Source: Oidiodendron maius Zn
Taxonomy: Eukaryota; Ascomycota; Leotiomycetes; Myxotrichaceae
Assembly: GCA_000827325.1 (NCBI GenBank)
Contig: KN832880.1
Span: 1,354,112-1,418,111 of the forward strand
Length of the DNA: 64,000 bases
Reading direction: 5' to 3'
Below, one piece after another: positions 1 to 11,570 of this stretch (positions are counted from its first letter, which is position 1; each line of letters opens with the position of its first letter). Made by a program: the position numbers and the translations under genes. Under the pieces are notes generated by a model. The model worked only from the letters and a program-made list of their open reading frames with translations. It was not told where the DNA came from and did no database searches.

Positions 1-3000
1 GGCCCTTTCGACTAGGTCAGGGCTAAATCGACACTCCTGGTGCTTCGATAGTGGCGCAGCAGTGCATATCACGCATACACGTGCAAATTTCAAATCGTAC
101 GCTCCAAACAATGGGTCACTACAAACCGTATTAACGGCTAATGGACCTGCCACACCACTAGGCAGTGGTACAGTCAGAATGGAAATCGAGGGCATTAATG
201 GCAAGCCTCTAAAGCTAGAGCTAAAAGACGTGTTGCACTTACCCTCTACACCAATCAACCTCTTCTCTGGACAGCTGTTCGAAAAATGCACTAGGGGAGG
301 CTACCTTAAAAAAGGAGTCCTCTATACTGGTAGCGATAAACCAGTAGCTCTAATAGAGACTACTGAATCAGGGCATTTCCTAAAGGTAGTGAAGGAGCCT
401 ATGTTTACGCATGCATTATTAAGCTCAGTGAGCTCAAAGCCGAAGTCCCTAGACCTGTGGCATAGACGTCTATTACATGCCTCAATAGGCAGTGTAAAAG
501 AAACTGCACAGATAACAAAGGGAATGATAATTAAGGCTAACCAACCAGAGTTAGGCCTTTGCCACACCTGCCAGGTGTCTGATTTAATTCGGAATGTCTC
601 TCGTATACAGACTAGACGTCAGAGAGTCTTTGAGTTAGTGCATGTTGATATCGAAAAGATATCACCAGCTGGCCTAAAAGGCCATATATGGGCAAGCTTA
701 TTCACCGATGATGCAACGCGTGCCAGGTGGGCTTGGTCCTTTAAAGACAAAAGGGATGCATATCAGTCGATAGTGCATTTCACCCAATTAGTCCAAATGC
801 AGTGGAATACAACCATAAGAGCGTATCGGATTGATGGAGGCAAGGAGTATGGTGGAGATAAGCTAGTCCAGCACCTACAGAAGCATGGAATACTATCTGA
901 GATCACTACTCCCTATACACCAGAACAGAATGGTGTTGCAGAGCGTACGAATCGCACGATATTCAGTAAGGTAAGGAGTGCTATTGAGGACTCCGACCTG
1001 CCACCAGAATCATGGCCTGAAATACTGCTGGGTGCAGTCCACGTTACGAATCGTACAGCCACCTCCTCACTCGATAAGATGACTCCAGCAGAAGCATTTA
1101 AACGCCAGGTCGAACCAGGACTGCAAGACGCTGACTACTCGCCGGATATCAGCCACCTACACGTCCTAGGCTGTAAGGTGTATGTGAATATCCCTAAGGA
1201 AAGACGGGTCAAGAGCGCAAAGCTAGCCCCTCATGCAGAGGAAGGCTACCTAGTAGGGTTTGAGGGGAGTAAGATATACCGTGTCTACCTCCCAGGCAGG
1301 GCTCAAAAGATCGTACGATCATCACACTGTGTATTCGACGAGTCAGAGCCTCTAGAAGACCTAGAAACCCCTGAAAACACGGATGATTTAATCCGGCCGC
1401 CGGGGGAAATCAGATATATCCCTAAAGCTACTAGCCAAGGGGAAGACGGTGGCCTTGATCAGGAATACGACCCCCTCTCGACTATAGTAGTCGATACAGA
1501 GGTAGATCAGGAGGATAGTGACAGTGACCCTGATACTAATCCAGTGCCTGCACCTAGAGGGAGAGGTCGACCAAAAGGATCAAAGAATAAGCCAAGAGCT
1601 TCAGCACCATCAACTATTCAACTAGGTTCAGAGACACCTAGTCGGACAGGACTACCTGATCAAATCGATCAAGAGGAGCCTAGTCAGGGGAGTGAGGAGG
1701 CACCTCAGGGTAGCCAGGACCATCCTCCCCTAGATCTCTCAAACCGACGGATCACTCGATCACATACCCAGGGTAATCCAACCCTATTTGCAACTGCCTT
1801 ACTAGCCACACAGGTTAGCGGATATATAGCAGCTGTTACGGACCGTGAGGAACCGAAAACACTCCAGGAGGCTAAGAACTCACCTGACTGGCCAGAGTGG
1901 CTGGAAGCTATACATGCAGAGCTAAGGTCCTTAATTAAAAATAACACCTGGAGAGCTCTATCAGTCAGCAACGGCCGCCTTAAAGCCCAGGGCAAGAAGC
2001 CCCTAGGTGCTAAGTGGGTATTCAAGATCAAGCGTGGTGCCGATAACCAGATTATCCAGTATAAGGCACGCTGGGTAGTCAAAGGATATGAACAACGATA
2101 CGGCCTAGATTATGATCAAACCTTTGCTGGCGTTGTACGTGCAGCCACCTGGAGGATTGTCCTAGGGCTAGCAGCAGCAAACAACTGGGCAGTCGATCAG
2201 ATGGACGTCAAATCAGCCTTCCTATATGGCGATATTGACGAAGAGGTTTATGTTGACCTGCCTGATGGCTGGGAGCTGTTCCCTGATATATTCGAACTAG
2301 GGGAGACAGCCCTATTACTCCAAAAGGCTCTATATGGTCTGAAACAGTCACCTCGGCTCTGGCAACTTACCCTGAAAGCAGCACTTAAAAGGCTAGGATA
2401 CCTGCCCTTAGTTGCGGATCAATGCGTATATCGATGCGCTGATACAGGCTTAATAATCGTTACATATGTAGACGATTTCCTGCTGATCGGACCGCAAGGG
2501 GAGGAGCTTAAGAAGCTGAAGCAGCAGCTATCAGAGGCCTTTGATATGAAGGACCTAGGCAAGTGCCAATACTTCTTAGGGGTCAGGATTATATGGGATA
2601 GACAGAGGCACCAGGTTACCCTCTGTCAGGACGCATACGTGCGCAAGACCCTAGATCAGTACAGTATGCTAGAATGCAGGGCTGTATCAACACCCCTTGA
2701 TCCAGGAGCCAGCGAATCGCTAGTCCCCTACTAGGGAACAGCCTCCGAGGATCAAATCAAGCTCTATCAGTCTCTGATCGGGCGAATTAACTACCTAGCC
2801 ACTCAAACGAGGTGTGATATTGCATTCACAGCCTCTATATTATCACGATTCCTGGTTAATCCAGCACCAGCTTATATTAAGTCAGCCAAGAGGGCCCTAC
2901 AATACCTTAAGGGGACTATGATGCATGGGATTATCCTCGGAGGGCTGAAATACAGCCCGTACGACCTGGATATTCGACTGTATACGGACTCAGACTACGC

Positions 3001-3805
3001 TGGGGACCGTGATATATACAGGTCGACCAGTGGATACGTGACCTTTGTGGCAGGAGGGCCAGTATCATGGCAATCAAAGCGACAGTCGGTAGTTGCTCAG
3101 TCTAGTACAGAGGCTGAGTATATAGCTATGTCAGAATCAGCTAAGGAGGGAGCCTGGATTCGATACCTTCTAGAGGGATTAGAATATAAGGGTCAGGACT
3201 TAGACCCTATTACCCTATATGGGGACAACCAGGGTGCACTCTCATTGGCTGAGAACCCCACCTTTCATCGCGGAAGCAAGCATATAGCTGTCCGATACCA
3301 CCTAATACGCCAGGAAGTCGAAGAGGGTAGGCTACAACTAGCCTACATACCTACAGACTGTATGCCAGCTGATGGCCTAACTAAGGTCCTGAAATCACCA
3401 GCACATGCAAGGTTCATAAGACTCCTGACGCTGGTAAAGGAGGTCAAATAAGGAGGGTATTCGAGGTGTTTTTACTCAAACATATGTATTCAGCCAGGGG
3501 AGTATTGACTAGGGCTTCAAGCACATATGTCACGATGTCTCAGAAGCAGTGGCAACATACGCAATAGCATACGACTGTATAGTCGTAATGGCTTACGCAT
3601 GTTGCCACATAAGCAGGCTTATAATAAGCGTTGCGCTCTGTAGTCTAAACCCCTTAGTTGTCTCTGCATCACTTAAGTTATCTACTGCTTTCTGCATATC
3701 TGTTATGCCGAAAGCCTATAGTCAATATAACTGAGTTTCACCTTGATTCACGATTACGACCTGCGCAACACCTTCCTATATTGACCCTTTATATCTGGTC
3801 AATAT
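1..3805 (+). mobile_element. Ty1/copia LTR retrotransposon fossil (copy 1), 3' portion
   Basis: The window opens inside this element, just before its protease-type region. Parts in order: protease-like stretch and GAG-pre-integrase zinc site (about 60-570), integrase core with a D,D,E-type signature (about 640-1200), reverse transcriptase of the copia type with a YVDD box (about 1990-2700), RNase H (about 2950-3430), a short purine-rich tract, then an LTR starting near 3506. The order integrase before reverse transcriptase defines Ty1/copia. It is broken, with at least one and probably a few breaks, though most of the pol region still reads well, suggesting moderate age. The gag part and the 5' LTR lie outside the window. 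Confidence 0.93.
3506..3805 (+). repeat. LTR of copia copy 1
   Basis: Begins TGACTAGGGC right after the purine-rich tract that follows RNase H. About 300 bases are nearly identical, in reverse orientation, to 5586-5888, which is how the LTR was delimited. The outer end near 3805 is approximate. Confidence 0.8.
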
Positions 3806-4077
3806 ATTATATTATCTATAAATAAACTAGTCTATATATAGCTATTAAAGCCAACTAGTGATATCTTCTTAATATTGATATATACTAGCTTAAATACATT
3901 CTATTACTTTAATTAAAGTATATATAATATATTCTAAATTAAATTAGCTATCTGGTATATATAGTATAGGCCTAGCTCTAGCTCTAGCTCTGATTAGCTA
4001 GCTTTAATCGATATTCCCTTTGTTATCTATACTGTCTCTTTTACTCTATTAATTAAGGTATATAGTAGATGTCTATA
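3806..4077. other. AT-rich stretch between the two copia copies
   Basis: About 270 bases, very AT-rich, with a short CTCTAG-type tandem run near 3971-3990. No gene seen. The composition fits a repeat-induced-point-mutation (RIP) patch or old repeat relic; this is inference from composition. Confidence 0.5.
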
Positions 4078-5588
4078 CTATAGATCTAAGGGCTTTGGCT
4101 TTGAGCTTATTGAGCTTAATAATATATATATAAATATAGGCTCCTTTACTACCTTTAGGAAGTGCCCTGACTTAGTAGTCTCGATCAGAGCTACTGGTTT
4201 ATTGCTACTAGTATAGAGGACTCCCTTCTTAAGGTAGCCTCCCCTAGTGTATTTTTCAAACAGCTGTCCAGAGAAGAGGTTGATTGGTGTAGAGGGTAAG
4301 TGCAATACATTCTTTAGCTCTAGCTTCAGAGGCTTGCCATCAACACCCTCGATCTCCATTCGTTTGGAGCGTACGACTTGAAGTTGGCACGTGTATGCGT
4401 AATATGCAATGCTGCACCATTGTCGAAGCACCAGGAGTGTCGGTTTAGCCCTGACTTGGTTGTAAGGGCCATCACTGAGAGTGCTGAATTATCTTCCTCG
4501 TCATCGTCCTTCTTCTTCTGGTTCTTGCCCCTAGAGGGTCTTAGTTCAGGGTGCTTTACCCAGCAGCTGTTGTCATTATGGCCATCCTTTTTGCAGTGGC
4601 TACATTTGACTGCCTCCTTATTTCCACCACCCTTACGGCCCTTATTTGCAGCTGGCTTTCCACTGTATAGTACAGTTGTTGGTTTTTCAGCTTTCCGGGA
4701 TTCGTCTAGGATATCAGCTATTAGGTCTAGCAGTATTGGTGATGTTTTGCGTGTATTAGACCTTTGCTAGTCTGCCTATATAGGGTATTGTGCGTCTAGG
4801 AGTGCAATAAAGTTGATTGTATAAACCTCCTCTGGTAGGGGTAGTCTAATTATATTAAGCTTTGACTTAAGGGCCTTGTATTGGTCAACAAATACACCAA
4901 TCGAGTTGTGGTGTTCAACCCTTAAGGTGTTATATTCAGTCAAATGCTTGTGCTTAAGGTTCCATCTAGTTAAGGTGTACCTCTGGTCGAGTAGGTATAT
5001 CATTTCGGCTGGATCTATAACCCCCTTAAGCCCTACAGCTGGTTCAGGGTGAACTGACCCTTTAATTGATATTATATATATCATCCTCTAGCAGTCGACT
5101 TTATCTGATTCAGGTATAATTGATCCCTTTATAATGAACTTGGCTAGTCCCTTCAAGCCTAGGAATAGGGTTATATTATCCTTCCAGTCTTTATAGTTAT
5201 CTTCTCCCTCTAGCTATATCGGCTTAGGGAGAAATATCGAGCTGGAGCCTTGATTGGCTATAATCGAGTGATTTGAGTTGAATCTGGGTGATTCCGACTA
5301 ACCTAAGGCAGCCGGGCTTATAACCTCTTGAACTGAGGTAATATAGGTGTACAGGTTGTAGTCAGGAATCAAGGTGAAACTCAGTATTATATTAAGTGAT
5401 ACAGAGACAACTAAAGTAAGAAGAGATTCAGGAGAACTAGAGCCTTTTATGCTCAATACTATGCACTCAATTGAGTCACCAAATAGGCTCCTACCTGGTT
5501 ACCTTATAGGCACCGGTAGGCAGCCTAATAGGCAGATGTGTAGTATGTGTAAATGTGCCTGAAGCCCTAGGACCTAGTCAATAAAGAA
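4078..5588 (-). mobile_element. Ty1/copia LTR retrotransposon fossil (copy 2), 5' portion, opposite orientation
   Basis: On the minus strand the order is LTR (about 5588-5340), a possible primer-binding stretch, gag (about 5270-4780), a CCHC zinc knuckle (about 4640-4580), then the start of the protease/pre-integrase region, which matches window positions about 10-450 of copy 1. The element is incomplete and broken in many places. Compared with copy 1 many differences are C-to-T or G-to-A in a CpA/TpG context, which is what RIP produces. Its family is the same as copy 1 or a close relative. Confidence 0.85.
5340..5588 (-). repeat. 5' LTR of copia copy 2 (divergent subtype)
   Basis: On the minus strand it begins TGACTAGGTCC, a variant of the start of the other LTRs, and shares the AAGGTGAAACTCAG block near its end (5371-5384). 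Overall it is much more diverged from the other two LTRs than they are from each other. Ends approximate. Confidence 0.6.
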
Positions 5589-5888
5589 TATTGACCAGGT
5601 ATAAAGGGTCAATATAGGAAGGTGTTGCGCAGGTCGTAATCGTGAATCAAGGTGAAACTCAGTTATATTGACTATAGGCTTTCGGCATAACAGATATGCA
5701 GAAAGCAGTAGATAACTTAAGTGATGCAGAAACAACTGAGGGGTTTAGACTACAGAGCGCAACGCTTATTATAAGCCTGCTTATGTGGCAACATGCGTAA
5801 GCCATTACGACTATACAGTCGTATGCTATTGCGTATATTGCCACTGCTTCTGAGACATCGTGACATATGTGCTTGAAGCCCTAGTCAA
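5586..5888 (-). repeat. Solo copia LTR abutting copy 2
   Basis: About 300 bases nearly identical to the LTR at 3506-3805 in reverse orientation. It lies directly outside the 5' LTR of copy 2 with no internal region attached, so it looks like a solo LTR or an insertion next to, or within, the older element. The stretch ATTCTTTAT precedes both this LTR and the adjacent one. Confidence 0.75.
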
Positions 5889-6002
5889 TAAAGAATAATA
5901 AACCTTTTATACTAGAACTATTATTAAGATAAAGCTTTATTATAATAAGGAATAATATAAGAGTATAGAGGTTCTAAGGAGTATAAACATAAATATAGTT
6001 AA

Positions 6003-9000
6003 ATGACAGTTGCATCCGTGCGGTTGCCAAAGCAGACGTGTATTCTGTGTGGGAATACTTTTCAGATACTCAGGCCTTTGAATCACCTTGCAACTCACCT
6101 GGAGCAATTTTCTTTCACAGCAATTGCTGATGATACCTCGTCTGAAGATGAAGAAGATATTTCGGGTGCTGATGTGGATGAAGATGCTATGGCAGAGAAG
6201 GCACGAGCAGATTTCTTACTGGACGAATTTGTTGAAGAGCAGACTGGGCTTTTTCTACCCAGATTGATAGAAAAACGGTTTAATAGTGCTGCAGTCCAGC
6301 CACAGCAAGTCAATCTTGAACGGAAATCAATTTCAGAGGAAAGGACATCTACAGTTTCCTTCCAACCGGGTACTTCTGACATGTCTAGTGCAGATGGTAA
6401 CCCCGATGAGACAGCCACCAAGAAGGGAAAAGAAGAGCTGTGGGCAGGCAAAGTTGAGGGTTTCCTTGGCAAGCAAGCTGAAGTAGACCGAGCCGCAGAA
6501 TTCCGCTCTCGCACGCCCACAGTTCGGACCAACCTTCCTCCGCGAAACCCAAATTGTGGGCAGAACAACTAATTCTAAAGCTATTCAAGCTTCTCTATCT
6601 TCAAGTGGCCAAATATGTTCTTTGAGGGGTCCGTGGGGGAATTGGTAAAACTTCAATTATCATCGAATACTCATACCGCTACGAGGAGAAATACTCATAT
6701 ATCTTTTGGGTCGAAGCTGAAACTCCTGGTGCGCGTGCTAATTCGTATAGTCTCATTGCTTCCATGCTCAAGCTAGGAGGGGATATTATTCATGACCAAG
6801 AGGGTCTCACTATTCTCGTGAGAGAATTCCTTCAACGTACAGAAAAAAAATGGCTCCTCATTTTCGATAACACAGAGGAATGATCTGATATATCCCATTA
6901 CATTCCTCGAAACCTTTGGAAGACCGCTGGCTCTGTTCTCATTACCACTCGAAATTCCGACCTTCTCAGGCCAGCTCGCAATTATCATCCACTTGGAATC
7001 AACGCCTTTACGCTAGAAGAAAGTAGGCAATTACTTTTATGCTCTATGCAACCAAGCTTAGACCAGGACAACCTTTGTAACCATCCAGAATATCATCTAG
7101 CTGCAGCAGCTTCAAAATTGGTCGACAGATTGCCATTAGCTATTAGCATGATTGCTAGATACGTTCAGGTCTCAAGATGTTCATTATCCGAATTTCTTGA
7201 GATATGGGATGAGAGGCAATCACGGTCGACAAAAGCAAATCGTGAAGGCGAAGCTGGTACCAGCCCGCCAGAAGATGTGGCAATTGATATGTTGTGGGAT
7301 ATAGGCATTCGAGAATTACCTCTTGCCGCTCGCAATCTCTTAGATATCCTGGTGTTTCTGGACGCGGAGTCGATACCAAAAGACCTGCTGGTCGATGATC
7401 ACAAGGAGCCGTTCCTCGAGTTCTTGAACTCTACGGAAACTATCAGGTATGATTTAATCGCGACTGTCAAATTTAGCGCTGTCACTGATAGTCATCATTA
7501 GGTACAGAAGAATGATTGCTGAACTGAACGGACGAAGACTTGTAGATGTTAAAATGCAGGGGGGGAGGCAAATACTCAGTATCCACAGGCTACTTCAAGA
7601 AAAGATTCTTCGCGATCTTGAAAGGGACAAATTCACTGAAGTTTTTGGCAAAGCATATTGCCTTGTGCGAAAACGGTTCTCTCCAGCCTCACCAATCCAA
7701 GTCCCCGAACCAAGCAAATGGTCAGCTTGTAAAGAATACGCACCCCATGTTCTCAGTCTCCGTCGCGCCTTCAAAGCTACTACAGCTATTGAGCCATCCT
7801 TTGACCTAGCGCAACTATTCTACGACGCTGGCTTTCATGTGTGGGAAAGACAGACTTCACCAGACGAAGGAGTATTTTATCTAGAGGTTGCGGAAGGAAT
7901 CTTAGATAAATTGAGATACGATCCAAACGCAAAGATACGCGCAGATATTCACACGATTATGGCCTTGTTATACAGCATTATCGCATTAGTTTCCGAGCTC
8001 AAAATCTACAGCGATGTAGAGACACCCTGGCCATACGACAGAAAGTACATGAGCTCTATCCCGAGGATTCGAATAATGATATCCTATTCACAAACGCTGC
8101 TAGCGATCTCGGGTACTGTTTGTTGGATACCTGGGGATATGAAGAGGCGGACAAGATATACCAATCATGCTACAAGAAATATTGCCAGTGGGGACCAGAG
8201 AACGAATTGCCGTTTGAATATTCAAAGCATTATGAAAACAATGGACGGGTCAGTATGTATCGTGGGAACTATTCGGAAGCTATCAGTCTCTTCCAAAGGG
8301 GGGTTAGAATTGAGCGAGAGAGCACTCGGCAAGACTTGGCGGTGCTGGGTATTGCAATCCCACATGGCTTGTACCATGCTGCAGTCAGGTGGCGCTCAAT
8401 CTGCGCTTGAAATGCATTTGGAGGTCTTTTCTGTCCAAGAAAAGGCCTTAGGGAAGTACGACTCGGCAACAATAATGAGCAATTACGCGGTTGGAGCAGC
8501 ATATCATCATCTTGGGAACCTTTCAGCAGCGGCGTAAGTAGCTCTTCTTGACACATGAGTTGCAGATCTAATATAATTGACAGGGAATGCATGGAGGAGT
8601 GCATTAAAATGGCGAATGACTCGAAATGGTCGGAAGAGGCTCTAGCCCGGACCCGCTTTCACCTTTCAAGAATATATTCCGAGCAAGGCGTACAACAGGA
8701 AGAAGCTCAGAAGCTTAAAGAACAAGGCTTGGCGGTCCTAGAGAAATATTCAAACATTATTCCAGAGTATCTAATAGGTGTTACGGACAAAATGATGCTT
8801 TTTGATGATTTGCAGCCATCGGGGGGGAGGAAGATTCACAAGTCGAGCTCTCTTATCACATATGCAAAATCGGGACTCACGTTCATAGCACCGTCCATCC
8901 TGAAATTGAATCAAGATCAAATGTTACATCTAGGAAACGCTTTAGACTATTCTTGCCTCTTGCATCGGAAATATCTGCCGTATGTAAATACTAACATCAT

Positions 9001-9055
9001 AGCTCCAGCGCCAATGTGCAGCCAGCTCAAACTAGGGTGGGGGGGGTTCAGGTAA
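6003..9055 (+). pseudogene. Degenerate NLR: C2H2 finger, NB-ARC, TPR
   Basis: Relic of a STAND/NLR gene of the fungal innate-recognition type. 6003-6572 encodes a C2H2 finger (CILC with HLATHLE downstream) and an acidic linker. From about 6626 a second frame carries the NB-ARC with Walker A (GGIGKTS), Walker B-like LLIFDN and ITTRNS. An intron at 7447-7501 (GT-AG) joins to the winged-helix/TPR part, and another at 8534-8583 joins to the last exon ending at 9055. Damage: in-frame TGA codons at 6623-6625 (just before the P-loop) and 6881-6883, a frame change between finger and NB-ARC, and frame changes near 8020 and between about 8345 and 8395. In between, the 8120-8410 frame gives the TPR-like sequence. 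The N-terminal effector region is missing; the copia LTR lies about 115 bases upstream. No full-length product is expected. Confidence 0.82.
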
Positions 9056-9123
9056 TAGATGTAGGCAATCGGCAACTAGATAGATAATAATTTTTTCGAC
9101 GCAAAAGCGTTAAGGCTGAAAAA

Positions 9124-9348
9124 ATGGCCAAAGAGACTAAAGTTAAAGCGTGTGACGAGGGATCAGAACGACCTACTGCAGCAATGTATGCAACTTTGCA
9201 GGAAAGTAAGAGCGAGAAAAAGCGGAGATTGGAGAAAGCTCAGCATCGATGTGAAACTGCACAGCAGAAATTAACAAGTCTTAAAGCGGACAAATTCGAC
9301 TGCGACAGAGCTACAAAACGCAGGTCCCGAGAGGGACTGCTTGGATAG
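9124..9348 (+). CDS. Short coiled-coil-like open frame, uncertain
   Basis: A 74-residue frame rich in Lys, Glu, Arg and Ala, likely helical (EKKRRLEKAQHR and following). It follows the dead NLR by about 70 bases and could be a leftover of it or of another gene. No family recognised, and it may not be expressed. Confidence 0.2.
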   Translation: MAKETKVKACDEGSERPTAAMYATLQESKSEKKRRLEKAQHRCETAQQKLTSLKADKFDCDRATKRRSREGLLG

Positions 9349-9361
9349 AACTTATGCTAGC

Positions 9362-9758
9362 CTTACCAGAGACTGTAGGATCTCGAGTAGCCCTTTTCTT
9401 ATTAAATATAGTATACTATGCTTCGATATATAGCCTTTCCTGTATAGTTAAATATGGTCTCCCTTACACTTGAGTGTCTTCTCTACCAGTGATGATTTTA
9501 GGACAGCCGCATTCCAGATGCTGTACCCCGTTCCCTGTGTCATATCCGAAGACTCGAACGACCGATGATCAATTCCCATTTTCAGCCCAAGGTGGTGCGA
9601 GTCTTAGTCATACACTCGCTTCAGCGCATGCTCACTAATTTTATAGTGTAGACTTACTTAATTTTGAATATGCTTTTAGAGTACTAATTAAAGTATATGT
9701 GCGAGTCTCCATAACACAGGGTGGGTGAGAGTGCAACCGCTGCCGGGCCTAAGGCACC
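9362..9758. other. Intergenic, no gene seen
   Basis: About 400 bases between the short frame and the DNA transposon. AT-rich in the middle; nothing recognisable. The string GGTGGGTGAG at 9720-9729 recurs just outside the other end of the transposon at 11206-11215. Confidence 0.5.
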
Positions 9759-9761
9759 GAG

Positions 9762-9798
9762 CACCAGTGGCTGACATAATTACCGCCCCACCATAATA
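9762..9798 (+). repeat. Left terminal inverted repeat of the transposon
   Basis: Starts CACCAGTGGCTGACATAATT and is the exact reverse complement of 11167-11203 over 37 bases. CAGTGG is a common Tc1-like terminus, so the element proper may start three bases in. Confidence 0.9.
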
Positions 9799-9817
9799 TA
9801 CCCGAACACATGAAGCC

Positions 9818-11116
9818 ATGAAATACACAACCACTTTCACCACTACTATGGCACCCACAACACGCTCTGTTTGTCGCGAAACTCCTCCCCCTTATGAACC
9901 TAAAGGTGCTGAAGCTGATACAATCAAGAAGACGCGTTTTTTTAATGTATTTGATGAGCGACACGGTTCTGAATCAATCAGGTCGATTGCAGCCTCATTC
10001 TCAATTGACCATCATACTGCATGCCGATGGCTAAAACAACGAGATATCCTAGGCTCTCCTGCATATCGCCGAAGTCGCAAGAGGTCTTTACGTCTAGGAC
10101 GCAAGCCAAAGTTATCAAAAGAGACGTGTAAGATGCTTGTTTCGCCATCAAGAAATCCTGTCCGAGATCAGCTCTTTGAAGCCCAAATTCAACATCATAA
10201 CCTCAACGTATCTACACGTACACTTCAACGATCTTTAAAGAGAGATACATACAATGGTCAAAGATATAAGCAAGCCTATATTCAAAAGGAATTATCCAAG
10301 AAAAATCGAGAATTACGGGTCGGTTATGGACAAGAGCATCAAGACAAGTCAATTGATGATTTCTGGCAATATATCTTCTTTACAGACGAGGCACATATTG
10401 ACCCTACTTCTAATAGTCAAGGATTTATTCTCCGAGAGCAAGGCACACGATATGATACCGAGAATATACAAGAGAGAGGCGAGAAAAAAGGTGTCCGTTT
10501 ACACATTGCTGGGTGGATCAATTGGCATGCAAAAGCCGAGAAGCTAGAGTTCTATAATGATGAGAATGACTATATACAACGTCCAAAAAGGCCTCCAAAG
10601 CCTAGGAAGACAATGTACGAGTCACAGGCTGATTATGACATACGCATTCTTGAATGGCAGGCCTCTTTGCCTCATACTAAGGAGGTTAAGCCTAAGGGTA
10701 ATGCAATGTCTCAGAAATACTATACAGAGCGTCTACTGCCTGTATATATTGAGGCTGTAAATAGCGCACGTCTACAACATGCCAAAAACTGGTATTTACA
10801 AGAGGATAATGACCCTTCTCATGGATCAAGGAAATATGGCCTAGCACAACGGCTTAAAAGGGACTCCTGGGTCAATACTCTCCCACATCCTCCGCAATCA
10901 CCTGATTTAAATCCTATGGAGGGTATTTGGAATATTCTAAAGCAAAGGATACGTCGTTATATATGGAGATCAATTGAGGAGCTAAAAGAGATAATTCAGC
11001 GTGAGTGGAGCAAAATTACTATGGAAGAAGTCCGATCGCGCATTTCAGAGATGCCTGGACGATGTAAATCACTAGTTAAAAGCAGTGGAGGGCCCATTAG
11101 GAGTAATCTGTGGTGA
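9818..11116 (+). CDS. Tc1/mariner-type transposase (DDE)
   Basis: A 432-residue transposase of the IS630-Tc1-mariner superfamily; it would cut and paste the surrounding element. Residues about 40-80 form a helix-turn-helix (SIAASFSIDHHTACRWL), followed by a basic stretch and a second helical DNA-binding region to about 145. Catalytic residues: D190 in FTDEAH, D330 in QEDNDPSHG, E368 in SPDLNPMEG. The D-to-E spacing is 37 residues, larger than the 34 of classic Tc1. A Lys/Pro-rich insertion at about 250-300 separates the first two catalytic blocks. No stop or frame break. The ATG at 9818 gives the longest protein; M11 (9848) is an alternative start. Confidence 0.92.
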   Translation: MKYTTTFTTTMAPTTRSVCRETPPPYEPKGAEADTIKKTRFFNVFDERHGSESIRSIAASFSIDHHTACRWLKQRDILGSPAYRRSRKRSLRLGRKPKLSKETCKMLVSPSRNPVRDQLFEAQIQHHNLNVSTRTLQRSLKRDTYNGQRYKQAYIQKELSKKNRELRVGYGQEHQDKSIDDFWQYIFFTDEAHIDPTSNSQGFILREQGTRYDTENIQERGEKKGVRLHIAGWINWHAKAEKLEFYNDENDYIQRPKRPPKPRKTMYESQADYDIRILEWQASLPHTKEVKPKGNAMSQKYYTERLLPVYIEAVNSARLQHAKNWYLQEDNDPSHGSRKYGLAQRLKRDSWVNTLPHPPQSPDLNPMEGIWNILKQRIRRYIWRSIEELKEIIQREWSKITMEEVRSRISEMPGRCKSLVKSSGGPIRSNLW

Positions 11117-11166
11117 TGTTGAGTTAATAATTGAGCATTTTGAGTATTCTGACCCTTTTCTGGCAT

Positions 11167-11203
11167 TATTATGGTGGGGCGGTAATTATGTCAGCCACTG
11201 GTG
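11167..11203 (-). repeat. Right terminal inverted repeat of the transposon
   Basis: Perfect inverted copy of the left end (37 of 37 bases). Confidence 0.9.
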
Positions 11204-11500
11204 GAGGTGGGTGAGCTGATTACGTAACCGAGGGATCAGTGATGCTGTGAATGTGATCTAGCGAAATATGCCTGGGGAATTTGTGTCTGTTGATTGTTTT
11301 CAAAATAAACCACATGGCGATTTCCAGAGCCTGCTGCTTGGCAAAAAAAAATCTGCGCCGTAATCTGAGTGAAACGGGCCAAATTGGGTTATAGAGGCTG
11401 CCGTGTCTTGCGATTCATCCAAGCTTCCTATTTCGTCAAGCTGCCTTAAGAAGCTGCGGAGATTGGAGTAAGCTTACGGGCCAACCCCCCGCCCGATCCC

Positions 11501-11506
11501 TATATA
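11501..11506 (+). promoter_or_regulatory. TATA box of the aspartic protease gene
   Basis: TATATA 70 bases upstream of the start codon at 11571, in a GC-balanced promoter. Confidence 0.5.
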
Positions 11507-11570
11507 GTTCCCGTAGCTCCTCAATTTTCTTGGGACAACAAAACACGCGACTGTAGCTTCATTCGGCAGT

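Larger units (their letters stand above)
9762..11203 (+). mobile_element. Tc1/mariner-type DNA transposon, apparently intact
   Basis: A 1442-base element with perfect 37-base terminal inverted repeats (9762-9798 and 11167-11203) flanking one full-length transposase gene. The identical ends and uninterrupted transposase suggest recent movement. The sequence immediately outside is GAG on both sides (9759-9761 and 11204-11206) and not the TA duplication expected of this superfamily, so either the true ends lie slightly inside the perfect repeat or the flanks changed after insertion. Confidence 0.88.

Noticed and set aside
1705-2082. Minus-strand open frame inside copia copy 1
   Set aside because: Antisense to the conserved pol region of the element.
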